This document shows, in pieces, positions 26,210-34,876 of a stretch of 64,000 nt of DNA (its first letter is position 1; each line of letters starts with the position of its first letter). The stretch spans positions 163,203 through 227,202 of the forward strand of contig NZ_JADKQA010000003.1 of assembly GCF_015351765.1 (NCBI RefSeq), written 5' to 3'. The translations under genes were made by a program, and so were the position numbers. The stretch comes from Clostridium vitabionis. Lineage in GTDB: Bacteria > Bacillota > Clostridia > Lachnospirales > Lachnospiraceae. Below the pieces are notes generated by a model, which saw nothing but the letters and a program-made list of their open reading frames with translations, had not been told where the DNA came from and did not search any database.

Positions 26210-26226
26210 TTGTGCATTTTGCACAA
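26210..26226. promoter_or_regulatory. Candidate operator before the fructokinase gene
   Basis: TTGTGCA-TTT-TGCACAA, a perfect 7-3-7 inverted repeat about 40 nt upstream of the start, with another half-site (TTGCACA) about 30 nt further up. Typical of a dimeric repressor site; no regulator is encoded nearby. Confidence 0.45.
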
Positions 26227-26453
26227 TTCCCTGCTTCACTTCCAAAGTTTTCAAAATTGCACAGAACAAAAAGAAATTATCAGGAAAAAATAGACAAAAC
26301 CGCGTATTGCGTTGTCCGCACGCGGAGCTGCCTGTCCGGAAAATCGTTCTCTGCCTGCGCCTCTAGTTTACGAAAAACAGTCTTATTTTTCAACAATAAA
26401 TCGGAAAAATCCGGGATAGATCCTTCTGGGCAAGTAAATATTCTCTCGTCAAC

Positions 26454-26467
26454 TGTTAAATTTAACA
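26454..26467. promoter_or_regulatory. Palindrome upstream of the GH13 promoter
   Basis: TGTTAAATTTAACA, a perfect 14-bp palindrome 44 nt upstream of the -35. The 13-nt string AAAAATAGACAAA occurs twice in the same 467-nt gap (near 26284 and 26516). These are the notable sequences in this gene-free stretch besides promoters. Confidence 0.35.
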
Positions 26468-26510
26468 AAAATCACGACAAAAAATTTGAAAACCGGCAGG
26501 CAACAACATC

Positions 26511-26539
26511 TTGTTAAAAATAGACAAATTTCTTATAAT
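26511..26539 (+). promoter_or_regulatory. Promoter of the sugar operon
   Basis: TTGTTA (26511-26516), 17 nt, TATAAT (26534-26539), about 100 nt before the GH13 start. Confidence 0.7.
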
Positions 26540-26637
26540 GAAATTGATTACGACTATCCATTTAGCACAGAGGAAAGCACACCGGTCAATTTGATCAGGA
26601 AAATTTTCCGGTGAAGATAATGGCTGGGGGAATACCG

Positions 26638-28491
26638 ATGTTTGACGACAAGAACTGGGATCCGGAATTCCAGGACCGCCTGGAGAATCATTATGATGAG
26701 CTGAAGTGGCTCTACAACGAGCTGTACAATGACCAGCACGCCTTCGAGTATTTCTGCGACATGCTGTATACATATTACACGCAGAGGCCGGCAGAGCTCA
26801 GGGAGTGGGATGAAGCCCGCCTGATGGTGCCGGACTGGTACAAGGGCAATGAGATTCTGGGCGTCCTGATGTACACCAAGTGTTTCGGCGGAACACTGCA
26901 GGGCGTGCGCTCCCATCTGAATTATCTGAAGGAGTGCGGGATCAACTACGTTCATCTGATGCCGCTCCTGGAGAGCCCGGTAGACAGAAGCGACGGCGGC
27001 TATGCCGTCTCAAATTTCCGCAAGGTACAGCCGGAGCTGGGGACGATGGAGGATCTCGCGGATCTTGCCTCCGACTGCCACAAGCGGGGCATGACTGTCT
27101 GCCTTGATTTTGTCATGAACCACACGAGCGAGGACCATGAGTGGGCAAGGAAGGCCAAAGCCGGGGATCCGGAATACCAGGCGAGATATTTCTTCTTTGA
27201 CAACTGGAACATTCCCAACGAATTTGAGAAAACGGTGCCCCAGGTGTTCCCGCAGACGGCGCCGGGCAACTTTACCTGGTGTGAGGAGGCAAAGAAGGTT
27301 GTGATGACAACCTTCTATCCGTATCAGTGGGATCTCAATTACGCGAATCCGACAGTCTTCAACGATATGACCGCCAATATGCTGAATCTCTGCAACCACG
27401 GCGTGGATATCATCCGCCTCGACGCGGTACCCTATATCTGGAAACGGTTGGGAACAAGCTGCCGGAACCTGCCCCAGGTGCATACCCTGGTGCGGCTCAT
27501 GCGGATGGCCTCGGAGGTCGTCTGCCCGGGCACACTGCTCCTCGGCGAGGTCGTCATGGAGCCCTCCAAGGTTGTCCCCTACTTCGGCACTGTGGAGAAG
27601 CCGGAATGCCATATGCTCTACAATGTGACCACCATGGCGAGCACCTGGCACACGGTTGCCACCCATGATGTGCGCCTTCTGCGCCATCAGCTGGAGGCGG
27701 TATTTGCCCTGCCGAAGCAATATACTTTCCTGAATTACCTGCGATGTCATGACGATATCGGCTGGGGTCTTGACTATGATTTCCTGAAGCAGTTCGGCAT
27801 CCAGGAGGTGCCGCACAAGAAATTCCTGAATGATTACCTCCGGGGGAATTATTACGGGAGCGACCACCGCGGTGAGCTCTACAATGACGACCCGAGACTC
27901 GGAGACGCAAGGCTCTGCGGCACTACCGCCTCCCTCTGCGGCATCGAGGCGGCAGAGTACGAGCAGAACACGGAAAAGCTGGATAAGGCGATCCGCCTGG
28001 ACATCATGCTGCACGCTTTCCTGCTCACGCAGAGCGGGATCCCGGTGCTCTACAGCGGTGATGAGATCGGTCAGCTGAATGATTACAGTTATCATGATGA
28101 CCCGCTCAAATGGGACGACAGCCGGTATCTCCACCGCGGCGATTTCCATTGGGATGAGGCCAAGCTCAGGAAAAATCCGAAGACCAGGCAGGGGAGGATT
28201 TTCCAGGCGATCAAAAAGCTGGAGAAGATCCGGACCAGGCACGATGTCTTCGATTCCGAGGCAGACACCTGGATTGTCGAGCCGTGGAACGACCACATTC
28301 TTGGCATCGGCCGCTATTACCGCGGAGAGAAGATGATTGCCCTCTTTAATTTCAGTGAGGAGCCGCAGACCGCCTGGATCAACGAGCGGGAGGACTATGT
28401 GGACATGCTGACGGGAAAGAAGCGGGAGGCGAAGGCGGTCGGTATTCCTGGCTGCGATTTTGCCTGGCTGATCACCGAGTTCAAGAAATAA
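26638..28491 (+). CDS. GH13 enzyme, amylosucrase-like
   Basis: 617 residues, near the 630-650 of amylosucrases. The (beta/alpha)8 barrel motifs are intact: VHLMPLLESPVDRSDGGYAV, DFVMNHTSEDH, nucleophile Asp in DIIRLDAVPYIW, general acid Glu in LLGEVV and the third acid in CHDDIGWG. The wording around these motifs follows amylosucrase (GH13_4), which uses sucrose to extend glucan and frees fructose; sucrose or sucrose-phosphate hydrolysis cannot be excluded. No signal peptide, so cytosolic. ATG 26638 has GGGGGA 6-7 nt upstream; GTG 26611 would add nine residues with a weaker site. First gene of the PTS operon. Confidence 0.85.
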   Translation: MFDDKNWDPEFQDRLENHYDELKWLYNELYNDQHAFEYFCDMLYTYYTQRPAELREWDEARLMVPDWYKGNEILGVLMYTKCFGGTLQGVRSHLNYLKECGINYVHLMPLLESPVDRSDGGYAVSNFRKVQPELGTMEDLADLASDCHKRGMTVCLDFVMNHTSEDHEWARKAKAGDPEYQARYFFFDNWNIPNEFEKTVPQVFPQTAPGNFTWCEEAKKVVMTTFYPYQWDLNYANPTVFNDMTANMLNLCNHGVDIIRLDAVPYIWKRLGTSCRNLPQVHTLVRLMRMASEVVCPGTLLLGEVVMEPSKVVPYFGTVEKPECHMLYNVTTMASTWHTVATHDVRLLRHQLEAVFALPKQYTFLNYLRCHDDIGWGLDYDFLKQFGIQEVPHKKFLNDYLRGNYYGSDHRGELYNDDPRLGDARLCGTTASLCGIEAAEYEQNTEKLDKAIRLDIMLHAFLLTQSGIPVLYSGDEIGQLNDYSYHDDPLKWDDSRYLHRGDFHWDEAKLRKNPKTRQGRIFQAIKKLEKIRTRHDVFDSEADTWIVEPWNDHILGIGRYYRGEKMIALFNFSEEPQTAWINEREDYVDMLTGKKREAKAVGIPGCDFAWLITEFKK

Positions 28492-28501
28492 GGGGGCGAC
28501 G

Positions 28502-29323
28502 ATGAAGCTGATTTTTGTGGATATTGACGGCACACTCACCCCGGCAGGCACGAATACGCCGCCGGACAGCGCGCTCTGCGCGATCCGGTCGGCGCAGAAG
28601 CTGGGGAATAAGGTATTTCTCTGCACAGGAAGGAATCTGGCGATGCTCTCGCCGCTTCTGCCCTACGGTTTTGACGGGCTGGTTGCCAGTTCCGGCGGGT
28701 ATGTCACCGTTGGGGATACCGTGATTTTTGACTGCCCGATGACGGAAGAACAGCTTAGGACCGGCCTCGACGCGCTTCACCGGAACGGTGTGTTCTGCAC
28801 GATTGAGGCGAAGGATGCCACTTGGGGGGATGCCAATTTGAAGGATTTTCTCGCGGGCACCAGCGGGGGGAACAGCGAGATCGAGCGCTGGAGGAAGGCG
28901 CTCAGCTCGAATCTCGGCATCCGCCCGATGAGTGAGTACGACGGGAGCCCGGTATACAAGATCGTGACGATGTGTACCGAGAATTCACAGATGGATGAGG
29001 CGAGATCCCTGCTGGAAGACCAGTTCTTTTTCCTTGTGCAGGATGTGCCTGCCCACGGCTGTGTGAACGGCGAGTTGGTCAACCGCGCGTTTGACAAGGG
29101 CAAGGGCATCCGGCTGGTGGCGGAGAAGCTCGGGGTGCCGATCAGCGATACCTATGGCTTTGGCGACAGCATGAACGATGCGGAGATGATCCAGACTGTC
29201 GGGCACAGCATCTGCATGGCGAATGGCAGCGAGAAGCTGAAAGCGATGAGCGAGTATGTCTGCCCGGCGGTTGAGGAAGATGGGCTGGCGGAGGCATTTC
29301 ACCGCTATGGCCTCTCGGAATAA
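28502..29323 (+). CDS. Cof-type HAD-IIB phosphatase
   Basis: 273 residues. Motif I FVDIDGTL, motif II LCTGR with VASSGGY, and motif IV GFGDSMNDAEMI are present, with a C2B cap between. These cytosolic phosphatases act on sugar phosphates and related compounds. It starts 10 nt after the GH13 stop, preceded by GGGGG, so it is cotranscribed with the sugar genes; it may recycle a sugar phosphate made in this pathway, but the substrate is not visible. Confidence 0.9.
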   Translation: MKLIFVDIDGTLTPAGTNTPPDSALCAIRSAQKLGNKVFLCTGRNLAMLSPLLPYGFDGLVASSGGYVTVGDTVIFDCPMTEEQLRTGLDALHRNGVFCTIEAKDATWGDANLKDFLAGTSGGNSEIERWRKALSSNLGIRPMSEYDGSPVYKIVTMCTENSQMDEARSLLEDQFFFLVQDVPAHGCVNGELVNRAFDKGKGIRLVAEKLGVPISDTYGFGDSMNDAEMIQTVGHSICMANGSEKLKAMSEYVCPAVEEDGLAEAFHRYGLSE

Positions 29324-29452
29324 AGTTCCGAAATAAAGCTCCGGCGCGGAAAGCTTTGACCGCTGCGTTTTGCGGGAATTTTTCCGATGTCTCCTGCCCG
29401 ACGGGCAGCTGGACATAGAGCAACTAGAGATCAAGGGGAAAAGGAGAATTTT

Positions 29453-31360
29453 ATGGCACTCGATTATCACAAGTGTGCGCAGGAGATCGTGGATACGATC
29501 GGCGGCAGACCCAATGTGGTCAGCGCCGCCCATTGCGCGACAAGACTTCGGCTTGTCACCGTGGACAACAGCAAGGTGAACAAGAAAAAGCTCGAGGATA
29601 TCGACGGCGTTAAGGGCGTTTTTGAGTCCAACGGCCAGCTGCAGATCATCATCGGCACGGGTACCGTCAACAAGGTGTACGACGAATTCCTCGCCATCAC
29701 CGGCATGACGGCGGCGACCAAGGATGATGTCAAGGCGGCCGCGGTTGCCAATGCCCCGCTGTGGCGGCGGCTGATCAAGGCGCTGGGCGATGTCTTCGTC
29801 CCGATTCTTCCGGCGATCGTGGCCTCCGGCCTGATGATGGGCATGGTCGAGGCGCTGGGCAAGGCTATCCCCAGTTTTTCCCAGACGGACTGGTATGCCT
29901 TCCTCGATATGGTGTCCAACACGGCATTTGCCTATCTGCCGGTGATTGTCGCGGTATCGGCGGCCAGAGTCTTTGGCGGTAACATTTTCCTGGGGGCGGT
30001 CATCGGCCTTCTGATGATCCACTCCTCGCTGACAAACGGCTGGAACGCGGCGGACGGCTATGGGGTATGGTACCTGTTCGGCCACATTAAGATCGGCAGC
30101 TACACGCTCGGCCAGATCAACCAGCTGGGATACCAGGGCCACGTGATCCCGGTCATCATTGCCATCTATATCATGTGCCATATTGAAAAATGGCTTCACA
30201 AGCACGTGATCGAGATGCTTGACCTTTTCGTGACACCGCTCTGCACGGTTTTGAGCACGGCACTGTTAACCTTTACGATCATCGGGCCGATTTTCTCCTC
30301 TCTGGAGAGCTTTGTCCTCCACTGGGCGGAAATTCTGGTGCAGAACCCGATCGGCGCGCTTGTCATGGGCGCGGTGTATCCCTGCACGGTTGTTATGGGC
30401 CTTCACCACATGTACAATGTGATTGAGGCGGGCATGCTTGCTTCCGTCGGCCTCAATACCTGGATGCCGATCGCTTCCGCGGCGAACTTCGCCCAGTTTG
30501 GTGCCTGCCTTGCCGTCGGCCTCAAGGCGAAGAACAACAAGACCAAGGTTGTCGCTGTCCCGTCTTCCATGTCGGCGGCTCTCGGGATCACCGAGCCGGC
30601 GATCTTCGGTGTCAATATGCGGTTCTTTAAGCCGTTCGTCTGCGGCATGATCGGCGGCGCCATCGGCGCGCTGTTCGGTGCGATTTCCCGGATCGGCGCC
30701 ACGGCATACGGGGTTACCGGGATTCCCGGATACCTGACGATCACCAATCCGCTGGTTTACACGATTCTGCTTGCCATCTCCGGCGGCATTGCCTTCGTCC
30801 TGACCTGGTTTGTCTGGAAGGAGGAGGTTCCCGAGGAAGTGGCGGCGGAGAAGGCTGTTGAGGAAGAGAGGGAGCTGAAAGAGGAAGAAGAGGAGGAAGA
30901 AACCGAGGCATTTGACCAGGCTCCGGTGATCAGTACCTCCAAGGGCAAGATCTACGCGCCGGCGAAGGGCAAAATCATTCCGGCGTCCGAGATTCCGGAC
31001 GACACCTTCGCGCAGGGTATTCTCGGTGCGACAGCAGCGGTCTGGCCGGAAAATGGCAGGGTTGTTGCCCCGTTTGACGGCACAGTAACGTTTATCGCTG
31101 AGACAAAGCACGCCATCAACCTGGAAGGGCCGAACGGCGAGGAGGTTCTCATCCATGTCGGCGTGGATACGGTCAAGATGGACGGTGACGGCTTCGAGCC
31201 GTCTGTCCGCGAAGACCAGCAGGTGAAGAAGGGAGACCTGCTTCTGAAATTTGACCGCGATAAGGTCAAGGCGGCCGGCCATCCGGACTGTGTTGTCGTT
31301 GTCCTCAGCGATCCGGATGAGTATGAGGATGTGAAGGCCGGTCCGGAAGCTGCAGAGTAA
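29453..31360 (+). CDS. PTS EIIBCA transporter, sucrose/beta-glucoside type
   Basis: 635 residues, three domains in order. IIB (1-85) with the phosphorylated Cys in SAAHCATRLRL; IIC (~105-460), about ten membrane helices with the WNAADGYGVWYLFG and GLHHMYN regions; then an acidic Glu-rich linker (~465-490) and a glucose-type IIA (~500-635) with the active His in VLIHVGVDTV. This Glc-superfamily arrangement takes up sucrose or a related glucoside and phosphorylates it. ATG 29453 has AAGGAG 6-7 nt upstream. HPr and EI follow, so the operon encodes its full phosphate relay. Confidence 0.92.
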   Translation: MALDYHKCAQEIVDTIGGRPNVVSAAHCATRLRLVTVDNSKVNKKKLEDIDGVKGVFESNGQLQIIIGTGTVNKVYDEFLAITGMTAATKDDVKAAAVANAPLWRRLIKALGDVFVPILPAIVASGLMMGMVEALGKAIPSFSQTDWYAFLDMVSNTAFAYLPVIVAVSAARVFGGNIFLGAVIGLLMIHSSLTNGWNAADGYGVWYLFGHIKIGSYTLGQINQLGYQGHVIPVIIAIYIMCHIEKWLHKHVIEMLDLFVTPLCTVLSTALLTFTIIGPIFSSLESFVLHWAEILVQNPIGALVMGAVYPCTVVMGLHHMYNVIEAGMLASVGLNTWMPIASAANFAQFGACLAVGLKAKNNKTKVVAVPSSMSAALGITEPAIFGVNMRFFKPFVCGMIGGAIGALFGAISRIGATAYGVTGIPGYLTITNPLVYTILLAISGGIAFVLTWFVWKEEVPEEVAAEKAVEEERELKEEEEEEETEAFDQAPVISTSKGKIYAPAKGKIIPASEIPDDTFAQGILGATAAVWPENGRVVAPFDGTVTFIAETKHAINLEGPNGEEVLIHVGVDTVKMDGDGFEPSVREDQQVKKGDLLLKFDRDKVKAAGHPDCVVVVLSDPDEYEDVKAGPEAAE

Positions 31361-31455
31361 GAGGATTTGACTGTGCTGCCGGCGCGCCGGAAGGTAATTG
31401 CCCGGCTGCGCCGCCGGCGCATCAGATAATAGAAAAAGCAAAGGAGATTATTATT

Positions 31456-31716
31456 ATGAAGGAATTTCAGTATGTGATTACCGATCCGATTGGCATCCAT
31501 GCCCGCCCGGCAGGCCTTCTCGTGAAGCTTGCCAAGCAGTATGCGGATAGCAAGATCACCGTATGGAAGGGTGACAAGAGCACCGAGATGAGAAAGCTGA
31601 TGGGCCTCATGCAGCTCGGCGTAAAGCAGGGTGACGCGCTCACGATCAAAGTTGACGGCGGCGACGAGGATGCTGTCGCTGCGGCTGTCGAGGAGTTCCT
31701 CAAGGCCAATCTGTAA
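31456..31716 (+). CDS. ptsH: HPr-family phosphocarrier lacking the Ser46 site
   Basis: 86 residues. The catalytic histidine is intact at His15 (IGIHARPAG), so it can carry phosphate from EI to EIIA. The regulatory region usually reads KSIMGVMSLG with Ser46; here it reads RKLMGLMQLG, giving Lys47 at the aligned position, so HPr kinase would have no target there. Overall length and fold pattern are normal. AAGGAG 9 nt upstream. It lies between EIIBCA and EI in one operon. Confidence 0.93.
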   Translation: MKEFQYVITDPIGIHARPAGLLVKLAKQYADSKITVWKGDKSTEMRKLMGLMQLGVKQGDALTIKVDGGDEDAVAAAVEEFLKANL

Positions 31717-31775
31717 TCCGGCATAGCTGAACCGCAGGGCTGTCTTGATTTTGTCCCGCTGCATGGGAAGAGATC

Positions 31776-31793
31776 AAAGGCAGCTCTGCCTTT
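31776..31793 (+). other. Small hairpin before the EI ribosome site
   Basis: AAAGGCAG directly followed by CTGCCTTT, making a 7-bp stem with a GCTC loop, 7 nt before the AGGAGG of ptsP. Possibly an RNA-processing or stability element separating HPr from EI. Confidence 0.35.
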
Positions 31794-31808
31794 AACAGGA
31801 GGTTTTTT

Positions 31809-33482
31809 ATGCAGGTCGCAACCGGAAAAAGCGTATTGAACGGCATCGCCATCGGAAAAATCAAGATATACCGCGCGCCGAAGCGGGAGATCAACGAGGA
31901 GCTGACCGACAACCCCGAGCTGGAGGTGAGCCGGTTTGATGAGGCGCGCGAGAAGGCAATTGACCAGCAGAACTCGCTCTATGAGAAGGCAGTCGCGACG
32001 GCTGGTGAGGACAGCGCCGAGATTTTCAGCGTCCATGCCATGATGCTGGAGGACGATGACCTGATCGATGCCACAAAGCAGATCATCACCGGGCAGAAGC
32101 ACTTCGCGGAATATGCCGTGAAGCAGGCATTTGACAATCAGGCTAAGGTCTTCCGGGAGATGGACGACCCCTATCTTCAGGCAAGAAGCGCGGATATCAT
32201 CGATATCCAGCAGACCGTTCTGAACATCCTGATGGGGATCAGCACCGATGCCATGCAGGGCAGCGAGCCGGCGATCCTGCTCGCCGAAGATTTCGCCCCA
32301 TCGGAGACGATCCGCCTGGACAAATCTCTCCTCCTCGGCATGATCACGAAGGAGGGCAGCACCAACAGCCACACGGCGATCCTGGCGAGGAGCATGAACA
32401 TCCCGGCGCTGGTTCAGTGCGGCGCCGCTGATGAGAGCTGGGACGGAAAGCTGGCGATTGTCGATGGGTACAATTCCTGCGCGTATATCGACCCGACGCC
32501 GGATCTGCTGAAGACGCTGACCATCCGCCAGCAGGATGACCAGAAGAAGAGGGCGCTTCTCCAGGAACTCAAGGGGAAGAGCAATACGACGATTGACGGG
32601 ACGACAATCAATGTCTATGCTAACATCGGTGGACCCTCAGACATCGGGCAGGTCCAGCAAAATGATGCGGGCGGCGTCGGGCTCTTCCGCTCCGAGTTCG
32701 TCTACCTCAATGCCAAGGACTATCCGACGGAGGAGGAGCAGTTTGAAGCTTACCGCCACGCCCTGGAGTCCCTGGCGCCGAAGCTTGTCGTTATCCGCAC
32801 CTGCGACATCGGCGCCGATAAGATGGTCGATTATATGAAGCTCGACAAGGAGGCAAATCCCGCCCTGGGCTACCGGGCGATCCGGATCTGCCTGACGAGA
32901 AAGGACTTCTTCAAGACGCAGCTCCGGGCACTGCTCCGCGCGTCCGCCTACGGCAACCTGGCGATCATGTTCCCGATGATCATCAGCGTCCGCGAGCTGC
33001 GCGAGTGCAAGGACATTCTGGAGGAATGCCGTCGGGAGCTCGAGGAGAAGAATGTGAAAATGGGCAGGATCCAGGTCGGCATCATGGTGGAGACGCCCGC
33101 GGCGGTACTCTGCGCCGACGAGCTGGCCCAGGACTGCGATTTCTTCTCGATCGGGACCAATGACCTGACGCAGTACACCTGCGCAATCGACCGCCAGAAC
33201 GCTAAGCTGGAGCCGTTCTCCGACACGCATCATCCGGCGGTTCTCCGGGAGATCAAGATGACGATTGACGCCGGACACCGCCACGGCTGCTGGGTCGGCA
33301 TCTGCGGCGAGCTTGGTGCGGATCTCTCCCTGACCGAGACATTTCTCCGGATGGGAGTCGATGAGCTGTCGGTCAACCCGACCAGCGTCCTTCCTCTCCG
33401 GAAGGTGATCCGGGGCATTGACCTCAGGGAGCCGCCGAAAACCGCTGAGGAAACCGTGAATGAGGCTGGCCAAGAGGCGTGA
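31809..33482 (+). CDS. ptsP: PTS Enzyme I (phosphoenolpyruvate-protein phosphotransferase)
   Basis: 557 residues. Transfers phosphate from PEP to HPr. Visible: the phosphorylated histidine in GSTNSHTAILARSMNIPALV, the PEP-binding GVGLFRSEFVYL, FGIM-like VGIMVETPAAV, SIGTNDLTQY and the cysteine of GICGELGAD. AGGAGG lies 7-8 nt upstream. Encoded after its own HPr and EII, which is unusual; ptsHI are commonly separate. Confidence 0.96.
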   Translation: MQVATGKSVLNGIAIGKIKIYRAPKREINEELTDNPELEVSRFDEAREKAIDQQNSLYEKAVATAGEDSAEIFSVHAMMLEDDDLIDATKQIITGQKHFAEYAVKQAFDNQAKVFREMDDPYLQARSADIIDIQQTVLNILMGISTDAMQGSEPAILLAEDFAPSETIRLDKSLLLGMITKEGSTNSHTAILARSMNIPALVQCGAADESWDGKLAIVDGYNSCAYIDPTPDLLKTLTIRQQDDQKKRALLQELKGKSNTTIDGTTINVYANIGGPSDIGQVQQNDAGGVGLFRSEFVYLNAKDYPTEEEQFEAYRHALESLAPKLVVIRTCDIGADKMVDYMKLDKEANPALGYRAIRICLTRKDFFKTQLRALLRASAYGNLAIMFPMIISVRELRECKDILEECRRELEEKNVKMGRIQVGIMVETPAAVLCADELAQDCDFFSIGTNDLTQYTCAIDRQNAKLEPFSDTHHPAVLREIKMTIDAGHRHGCWVGICGELGADLSLTETFLRMGVDELSVNPTSVLPLRKVIRGIDLREPPKTAEETVNEAGQEA

Positions 33483-33551
33483 GACCCTGTATAATAGGCA
33501 TCGTGCTGCGGAAACAGCATAGATTTGGGAAATGGAAGGAAGGTGTCCGCG

Positions 33552-33665
33552 GTGAGCAAGCTTGGCAAGAAGAATAAGGACAGCAAGGCTGCGAACGACA
33601 AGAAGATGAAACAGCAGCTCGATGCCCTGATGCGCAGACAGGCACAGAAGAAGAACAAGAAGTAA
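33552..33665 (+). CDS. Small lysine-rich protein
   Basis: 37 residues from GTG 33552: VSKLGKKNKDSKAANDKK, then a short helix QQLDALMRRQAQ and a basic end KKNKK. Upstream are GGAAGG and a TATAAT (33490-33495) with a moderate TGGCCA -35 at 17 nt, and a strong terminator follows, so it has the make-up of an independent small gene. Highly basic small proteins often bind RNA or ribosomes, but I do not recognise a family. The lack of a longer frame makes this less certain. Confidence 0.5.
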   Translation: MSKLGKKNKDSKAANDKKMKQQLDALMRRQAQKKNKK

Positions 33666-33684
33666 TTCTTCGGAACATGGTGAG

Positions 33685-33745
33685 GGCCGCCGATTTCCGC
33701 CGGGAAGTCCTTTAGGGATTCCCGGTGGGAACCGGCGGCCTTTTT
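33685..33745 (+). terminator. Strong terminator closing the PTS operon and small gene
   Basis: GGCCGCCG (33685-33692) pairs with CGGCGGCC (33733-33740), with an inner CCGGGAA/TTCCCGG stem, followed by TTTTT. Confidence 0.9.
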
Positions 33746-33791
33746 CTGCCCGCGGGGATGCGATTCCCGCGGGATGCCGCCGGAAACCGGC

Positions 33792-34598
33792 TCATCCGTT
33801 CCTGTCCGGATTGTCCCGGCGTCCTGCCGGCGTCCCGCGGATGACCGCGAAGAGAAGCAGGGAGAGCAGCGCCACACAGAGGAGGTAGACGGCATTGGCT
33901 GCCGGAATTCCGAAGGCAGCGGCGATGTTCCGGACGACCGGCTGAGTGGTCGCGACATAGGGGGTGATGTAGAACATATCCGGGTAGGTGCCGGGAATCG
34001 TCCCGAGATGCCAGCCGGCGGCGTTGATGATTTCCGCGATTCCCGCGAGAGCCGCAAAGAGGATTGTCGCGCCGGCAAAGTCCCGGAGCTTCTTCCCGTA
34101 CATGCCGGAAAAAATCACCAGAAGGGCAATGAAGATCAGCGTCCCGTGCCAGAAGAAGGCGTGCAGGGTCATTGCCCACCAGGCGCGGAGCATATCTGCC
34201 GGGTAGGCCAGGGCAAAGACGGCGCCGAGCAGGTTGTAGGTCGCCATGAACGTGCAGAAAGACCTCCGCACGCGCCCCCGGACGAAGGGAAGCAGGATAC
34301 AGAGATACATCGGCACGCTGCAGAGCTGGAACGGAAAATACCACCAGTCGTAGCGCCCGCCGTTCACCAGAAAATAGTAGAAAAGCTGCTTATACAGCTC
34401 AAGGGCGGCAAGAAGCCAGCCGGTGGCGGCAAGGACGCGGATTCTTGGCCTTTCCGGTCTTCCGGAAAAATACCGGGCGAGGAAAAAAGCCGCGAGGACA
34501 AGGACGGCGGTGATTCCGAGATGAAAAGGCGAAAACATTCCGGGTGGCGTCATGGGAACTGCGGTCCAATGGAGAAAGCGAACGATCAGTGGAAGCAT
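33792..34598 (-). CDS. YwaF-like integral membrane protein (TIGR02206 family)
   Basis: 268 residues, seven or so membrane helices. The family hallmarks are HFTPFHLxxI-like FSPFHLGIT, WYFPFQLCSVPMYLC and an AxWAMTLHAFFWHGTL segment with paired histidines. Function is unknown. ATG 34598 is chosen because AAGGAG lies 6 nt upstream; the much longer in-frame region upstream has no ribosome site and crosses the neighbouring promoter. Convergent with the small-gene terminator, so probably a single-gene unit. Confidence 0.82.
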   Translation of the reverse strand: MLPLIVRFLHWTAVPMTPPGMFSPFHLGITAVLVLAAFFLARYFSGRPERPRIRVLAATGWLLAALELYKQLFYYFLVNGGRYDWWYFPFQLCSVPMYLCILLPFVRGRVRRSFCTFMATYNLLGAVFALAYPADMLRAWWAMTLHAFFWHGTLIFIALLVIFSGMYGKKLRDFAGATILFAALAGIAEIINAAGWHLGTIPGTYPDMFYITPYVATTQPVVRNIAAAFGIPAANAVYLLCVALLSLLLFAVIRGTPAGRRDNPDRNG

Positions 34599-34806
34599 GA
34601 GTGCTCCTTTCCGCCGGATGATCAGGCAGAGCGCCCGCCGGCGAAATCCGGCAGGGCACATTTCCATTTGCCGGAAAATCCGGCAGTTCTTATGATAGCA
34701 CATTTCCCACTGTCCGGAATCCATGATCCCGCGAAGCCGCGCCTGCGGGATACGGGGAGCCGGCGCCCGGATACATCCGGAAAATGGAGGCAGGGGAATT
34801 TTTTCC

Positions 34807-34834
34807 TTGATTTCTGCGGGGATTGCGCTATAAT
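34807..34834 (+). promoter_or_regulatory. Promoter of the amino-acid ABC operon
   Basis: TTGATT (34807-34812), 16 nt, TATAAT (34829-34834). Transcription should begin near 34841. Confidence 0.7.
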
Positions 34835-34858
34835 CTATGGCACGGCGCAGGAATAAAA

Positions 34859-34876
34859 AAGTGAATATATTCACTT
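34859..34876. promoter_or_regulatory. 18-bp perfect palindrome in the amino-acid ABC leader
   Basis: AAGTGAATATATTCACTT, about 18 nt after the predicted transcription start, a good place for a repressor. The TGAAT/ATTCA half-sites recall ArgR boxes, but the centre is 2 bp instead of 4, so the regulator is open. Confidence 0.55.

Noticed and set aside
26480-26505. A catabolite-responsive element before the GH13 operon
   Set aside because: TTGAAAACCGGCAGG looks similar at first, but the central CG is off register and the right half does not match.
34859-34876. An ArgR box
   Set aside because: Half-sites TGAAT and ATTCA are right but the centre is 2 bp instead of 4; kept only as an unassigned palindrome.
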